Source: Dryas octopetala
Lineage: Eukaryota; Streptophyta; Magnoliopsida; Rosales; Rosaceae
Assembly: GCA_963921425.1 (NCBI GenBank)
Contig: OY992835.1
Location: 5,642,001 to 5,706,000 of the forward strand
DNA: 64,000 nt
Reading direction: 5' to 3'
A program made the position numbers and the translations under genes. Shown piece after piece: positions 60,551 through 64,000 of this stretch. The notes beneath the pieces were generated by a model that made no database searches, was not told where the DNA came from, and saw only the letters and a list, made by a program, of their open reading frames with translations. Each line of letters begins with the position of its first letter. Position 1 is the first letter of the stretch.

Positions 60551-61436
60551 CTAAAGAAGATTGCGTGTGTTTAGAACATAACTTTACATGGGGTAACTAT
60601 ATAAATATATATATATTTATATATTTACAACTAGAAAATATATATATATTTATAGCTAGAAAATTGTCAAACCACATCCAGCAAAATCAACAGGAGCTAG
60701 GAAGATCAGAAAAACCAAACAGGATCAACATGATGAACATATCTAAAAGTACTTTGATGAAAACCAGCACACAGAGCTTAACAACAAAGAAAATCAGTAG
60801 AACCTACAAAGAATAAATAAAGATAGCATATATTATAAACATTAGAATTGATTCTTTACCCAATTTTATATTTCCTCGGCTAGCAGATAAATGCAAGCCC
60901 AACTAAAAAATAACATCAAATTAGATAAAGTTAGGGCCACAAATACAGAAAATTACCATAAAATAAGAAACCCCCAAATTTCACGAACTAGTGTATATAA
61001 ACCCTAGAAAATGGGAATTAAAATTTAGCAAAAGGGGATCGAGGGTAAAGTTGTACAAATTACTTGAGGTCTAACTGGGAGTTGTTTCTTAAAAGAATAA
61101 TTAAAGAAAATATACAGAGAGAAAGAAAAAGGAGAAAAAGAGTACCTGACATAAATTATAGCATAATGTTGATAAATTTGTTTTCGATTTAGGATATAGA
61201 GAGAAAAATAAGTTAGGGTTTGCTGAAATCAAAGAGAAATTTATGAATTCATACATTGATTTACCTAAGAAAGAAATGGGGAGTTACCTCATAACTTTAG
61301 AACAAACACGAGAAGGAAGGGTATTAAAACCATATCAGATTCCACAGATCCAGTCGCTTTGGTCTGGTCTTATCCGACCCAACCCAGGAACGAGTGTTTT
61401 AGAGTTCTTCAAGTCGAAGTGGATAACATAGATTCT

Positions 61437-61690
61437 CTACCCCATTTTGAGTTTAAGGTGAAAGGGCGAGGGCGAGGGCGAGGGCGAGGTCGATCGATGG
61501 AGGGAGAGGGCGAGGGAGTTTGAGCGGGAGGCTGTGAGAGAGATAGAGAGACTGAGGAGAATAGAAGAGGAAGTTTGATAGTGAGAGAGAGATCGAGAGG
61601 GCAGATCGAGAGGGAGAGGGAGAAAGAGAGAGAACAGATCGAGGGAGCTGAGAGAGAAAGAAGGTTTGTATGTGTGATAAAGGAGGATTA
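61437..61690. repeat. GA-rich (CGAGGG/GAGAGA) tract in CACTA B
   Basis: Runs of GGGCGA units (61464-61490) then GAGAGAGA/GAGGGAGA words, up to about 61660. In the minus direction this would be a CT-rich leader such as plant 5' UTRs have, so it may be a captured promoter/UTR. The open frames are artefacts of simple sequence. Confidence 0.6.
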
Positions 61691-61921
61691 ATGAAGATAC
61701 TGTAGCACCGGTTTTTTTCATTTCCTTTCACATACATAACGGTCGCAGCTAGTAAGTGTTGTTTAGGCAATTTCATAAACTCTACTCTGCCAAAAACTAT
61801 TGGATTTCATGCATTCATACAACGGCTTTTTAAAAACTGTTGTGTGTTAAAATTACACAACAGTTTTTAATAAACTGTTGTGTAGGTAGTGTCGTCTATT
61901 AACATTATTGTAGTAGTGACC

Positions 61922-64000
61922 GTAAAATTCATGTTATGTATATATATGGCCATACACCATAATTTATCGATCTATGATATATTGATACATACATGTACAA
62001 TGAATTATTAAAGAGAATCATCAATTTGCATGGTTGCTATTTATAATAAGGGCAAGCAATCTTAAGTTTTATATTGCTGGGGGTTAAATATTAATCTTAT
62101 GTATTTAACTATACGGATCATTGTTATTTGTTAGTCACCAAGTGGCCAAATTATAAAGTTTCATGAATATTAAATTAAGTGTCAATTATTTTACTCATGT
62201 TTATGGATGCATATAAATAAACTAAAACCTTGAAAGTTTTAAAGGTTCGAATAACATGGAGTTATTTTGTATAGACATATTGTAATTAAGTCTTAATTTA
62301 CGGGTTTTCATAATTGTAGATGTACATTAAGTACGTACATGGCTACCATATCTTATACTTTTTTGAGCATTTTATTGATTGTTAATACTGAACGTTTTTG
62401 TTTAGGGAATTGATGTTGTGTTGTTTTGATCAATCCTTATAAACCACAATAACTGTTTTTGTGCTAATTACTTTTGCATTAATGAATGGAAAACGTTTAT
62501 GTGAAATTAATATAATTTGGTAGTTTGTTCAGTGTTAGCACATTAGCAAATTTTATTGCAGCATGTTGAAGGCTCTCCAATCAATTATTTGATTATCATA
62601 TATGGACGGACTGTTTGTTCTTGCTTTTGCTCTTATAGTAGAAATTGGGGAAGATATGTTCATTAAATTTCTACTTTATAAATGGCTTTGTGAGACCTTT
62701 GATCAGTGCGTGGGAGCAAAAAGTTTTGTAAACTTAATGGTTAATGCTCATTGATATATGATTATAAATATAAAGGGGTAATTTGTATGTATCTTATTTA
62801 GATTGGTTTTGGTTGTTCAAATATAACAAAACCCTTCTAGCCGTCTTGGACTATAAAATTACCAATAAGAAAAATAAATCATTCCACGAAAGAGACTTGG
62901 GTATCTAAGTATATACTATTCTATGACGTATCTTGTATTGTTTGCTTCCTATTAAATATTATTTTCGTGGGACGAAACATTGTTCTAGAAGAAGCACTAG
63001 CATTGAATGGTTTGTAATTGACGTGTGATCATATACGTGAGTTGTGTGATTCTTGATTTGGCTTATGTGAATTATTTGGATAGAACATTGTTTACTTACA
63101 TTAATCGCTTTTGGAGTTCCTGATCTGTAAATCATGGCTTAAGTTTAAATGGTGTTTTAAAGGTTGTCCTCTTACGTTTACATCCATAACTGCCTGAGCG
63201 ATTACATGTGCATTACAGATTTATGATATATTATTCTTCCATGGTCAGTAACTTGCGATTCAATAATATTATTTCTGGTTATTTGGTCATACATTATATT
63301 CTAGAATAACCTTTTGCAGCAACTAGAATAATAAAGAAAAATAAGGAATCATCACTCATGAAATATGTATGATTTTTGAATCATCATCCGGTCAAAAGGA
63401 ATTTTAGGACTAATAAGGATAATTGAAGTTATTCTCGCAAATTGTTTTGGTGTGCTCTTCTACTATAAATTATGCTTTCATTGAGATAGGATTCTTATTT
63501 GGTTGTTTGGTACTATGTTTTGCTTGTACCTATAAGGAAATTTTTGGAATACAATATCCATTAAAGAGATTACTCATATGCATTGATATTATAAAGGTAT
63601 TTTTGTTAGGACAAGGCTTATGTAATTGCACATTGCTTGTTTAATTATCAAAACATCATTCTTAAAGAGTTCTTAAAGTGATGCATGAAGTAAATTTTAT
63701 TATTTGAAAGGGTCCCTAGATTTGATAGTTGACCCACCCATTGAATAAAGCTATTCAGCTAATTCAGTTTTCCAGAAGCATGTCACCAATATGGGGTATT
63801 ATGCAGTTTTTAAGATGCCTCAAGTTAGTGGGAGTTGTAATTTACTGACAGATAAGTTTTGGGTTTAACCAGTTTATGGTAAAGATGTTTCGATGGATAA
63901 TGGTGTTATTTTTCTACAATTTTAATTCAAATTGGCGTGATTTTGTATTTTATTTTGTTACATTTTGGCAAATGAATAAAGTAAGGTGTGTCTATGCAGC
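61922..64000. other. No gene recognised (interior of old copia-like element or flank)
   Basis: AT-rich sequence without repeat ends or coding motifs. It continues the sequence interrupted by CACTA B. No pol motif or second LTR is seen. Confidence 0.4.

Larger units (their letters stand above)
56106..61918. mobile_element. Non-autonomous CACTA transposon B with captured gene fragment
   Basis: Terminal inverted repeats are CACTACTACAATGAAGTTAA at the left and, from the right, CACTACTACAATAATGTTAA. The exact 3-bp duplication ACC is at 56103-56105 and 61919-61921. Subterminal zones (56130-56760 and 61740-61890) are full of ACAACGGTTTTT/AAAACTGTTGT words in both orientations, the usual transposase binding sites. 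No TNP2 or TNPA domain is visible in 5.8 kb. It carries a triosephosphate isomerase exon on the minus strand (60469-60550), so it is a gene-capturing derivative. It is inserted in the old copia-like element. Confidence 0.92.
53278..64000 (+). mobile_element. Old Ty1/copia-like LTR element (5' LTR, primer site, gag remnant), extends past window
   Basis: A 470-bp LTR (53278-53747) is followed by the primer site TGGTATCAGAGCC and about 1.3 kb of leader with repeated phrases (TTGGTATCAAGATTTGACTA / TTGGTATAAAGATCTGACTA; CCACAGATGTGAGTGG and relatives). A gag-like start follows near 55040. No pol domain is seen up to the window end. CACTA B sits inside at 56106-61918. No second LTR is in the window, so the right limit is a guess. 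Badly decayed, with many breaks. Confidence 0.6.

Noticed and set aside
59956-60816. Plus-strand frames of 74-96 codons inside CACTA B
   Set aside because: No recognisable domain; one overlaps the TPI exon in antisense.
61437-61776. Minus-strand Ser/Leu-rich frames of about 100 codons
   Set aside because: Derived from the GA-rich tract; low complexity.
63423-63644. Plus-strand 73-codon frame near the window end
   Set aside because: AT-rich chance frame with hydrophobic bias, no homologue that I recognise.

Overview
This window is a piece of a flowering-plant nuclear genome, most likely a eudicot. The evidence is intron-bearing plant genes with GT-AG junctions, a P-class pentatricopeptide repeat (PPR) gene, Ty1/copia and Ty3/gypsy LTR elements with plant-type primer sites, CACTA and hAT transposons, and many MITEs. 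I cannot fix the genus from sequence alone.

Only two host genes look functional. One is the 3' part of a short-chain dehydrogenase/reductase gene (288-1660, +; 5' exons lie before the window). The other is a complete intronless PPR gene (6610-8409, +) resembling Arabidopsis At1g09680. A third locus, 47954-51563 (+), is an intron-bearing but decayed copy of the chaperonin subunit gene CCT6.

The rest is mostly nested mobile DNA. From 2 to 6.5 kb there are low-complexity tracts, an array of about 13 short palindromes, a hAT end and a Mutator-type MITE with a 10-bp target duplication just upstream of the PPR gene. From 11.0 to 13.4 kb six long palindromic MITEs sit head to tail, separated by TA microsatellites. 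From 14,568 to about 27,495 lies a Ty3/gypsy-type LTR element on the minus strand with gag and protease-like remains but no recognisable reverse transcriptase or integrase. Its 3' half carries a plant mobile domain (PMD) gene in antisense, and that gene is split by a 2.74-kb non-autonomous hAT with an exact 8-bp duplication.

From about 27.7 to 47.5 kb lies a decayed CACTA element (minus strand; TNP2 transposase, DUF4218/DUF4216 regions, Ptta-like region, Ulp1-type protease region). Its transposase is split by a very young, apparently whole Ty1/copia element of Sirevirus type (35,274-45,204; 5-bp duplication CATAG; LTRs about 0.3% different).

From 53.3 kb to the window end is an old Ty1/copia-like element, of which I see one LTR, the primer site and a gag remnant. 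A 5.8-kb CACTA (56,106-61,918; 3-bp duplication ACC) is inserted in it. That CACTA has no transposase I can recognise, but it carries one exon of a cytosolic triosephosphate isomerase gene in antisense, which is a captured gene fragment.

Insertion order read from the nesting: gypsy/PMD before hAT; CACTA-A before the Sirevirus; old copia before CACTA-B. The most notable items are the gag-only LTR element with an antisense PMD gene, the captured TPI exon, the MITE cluster and the palindrome array.
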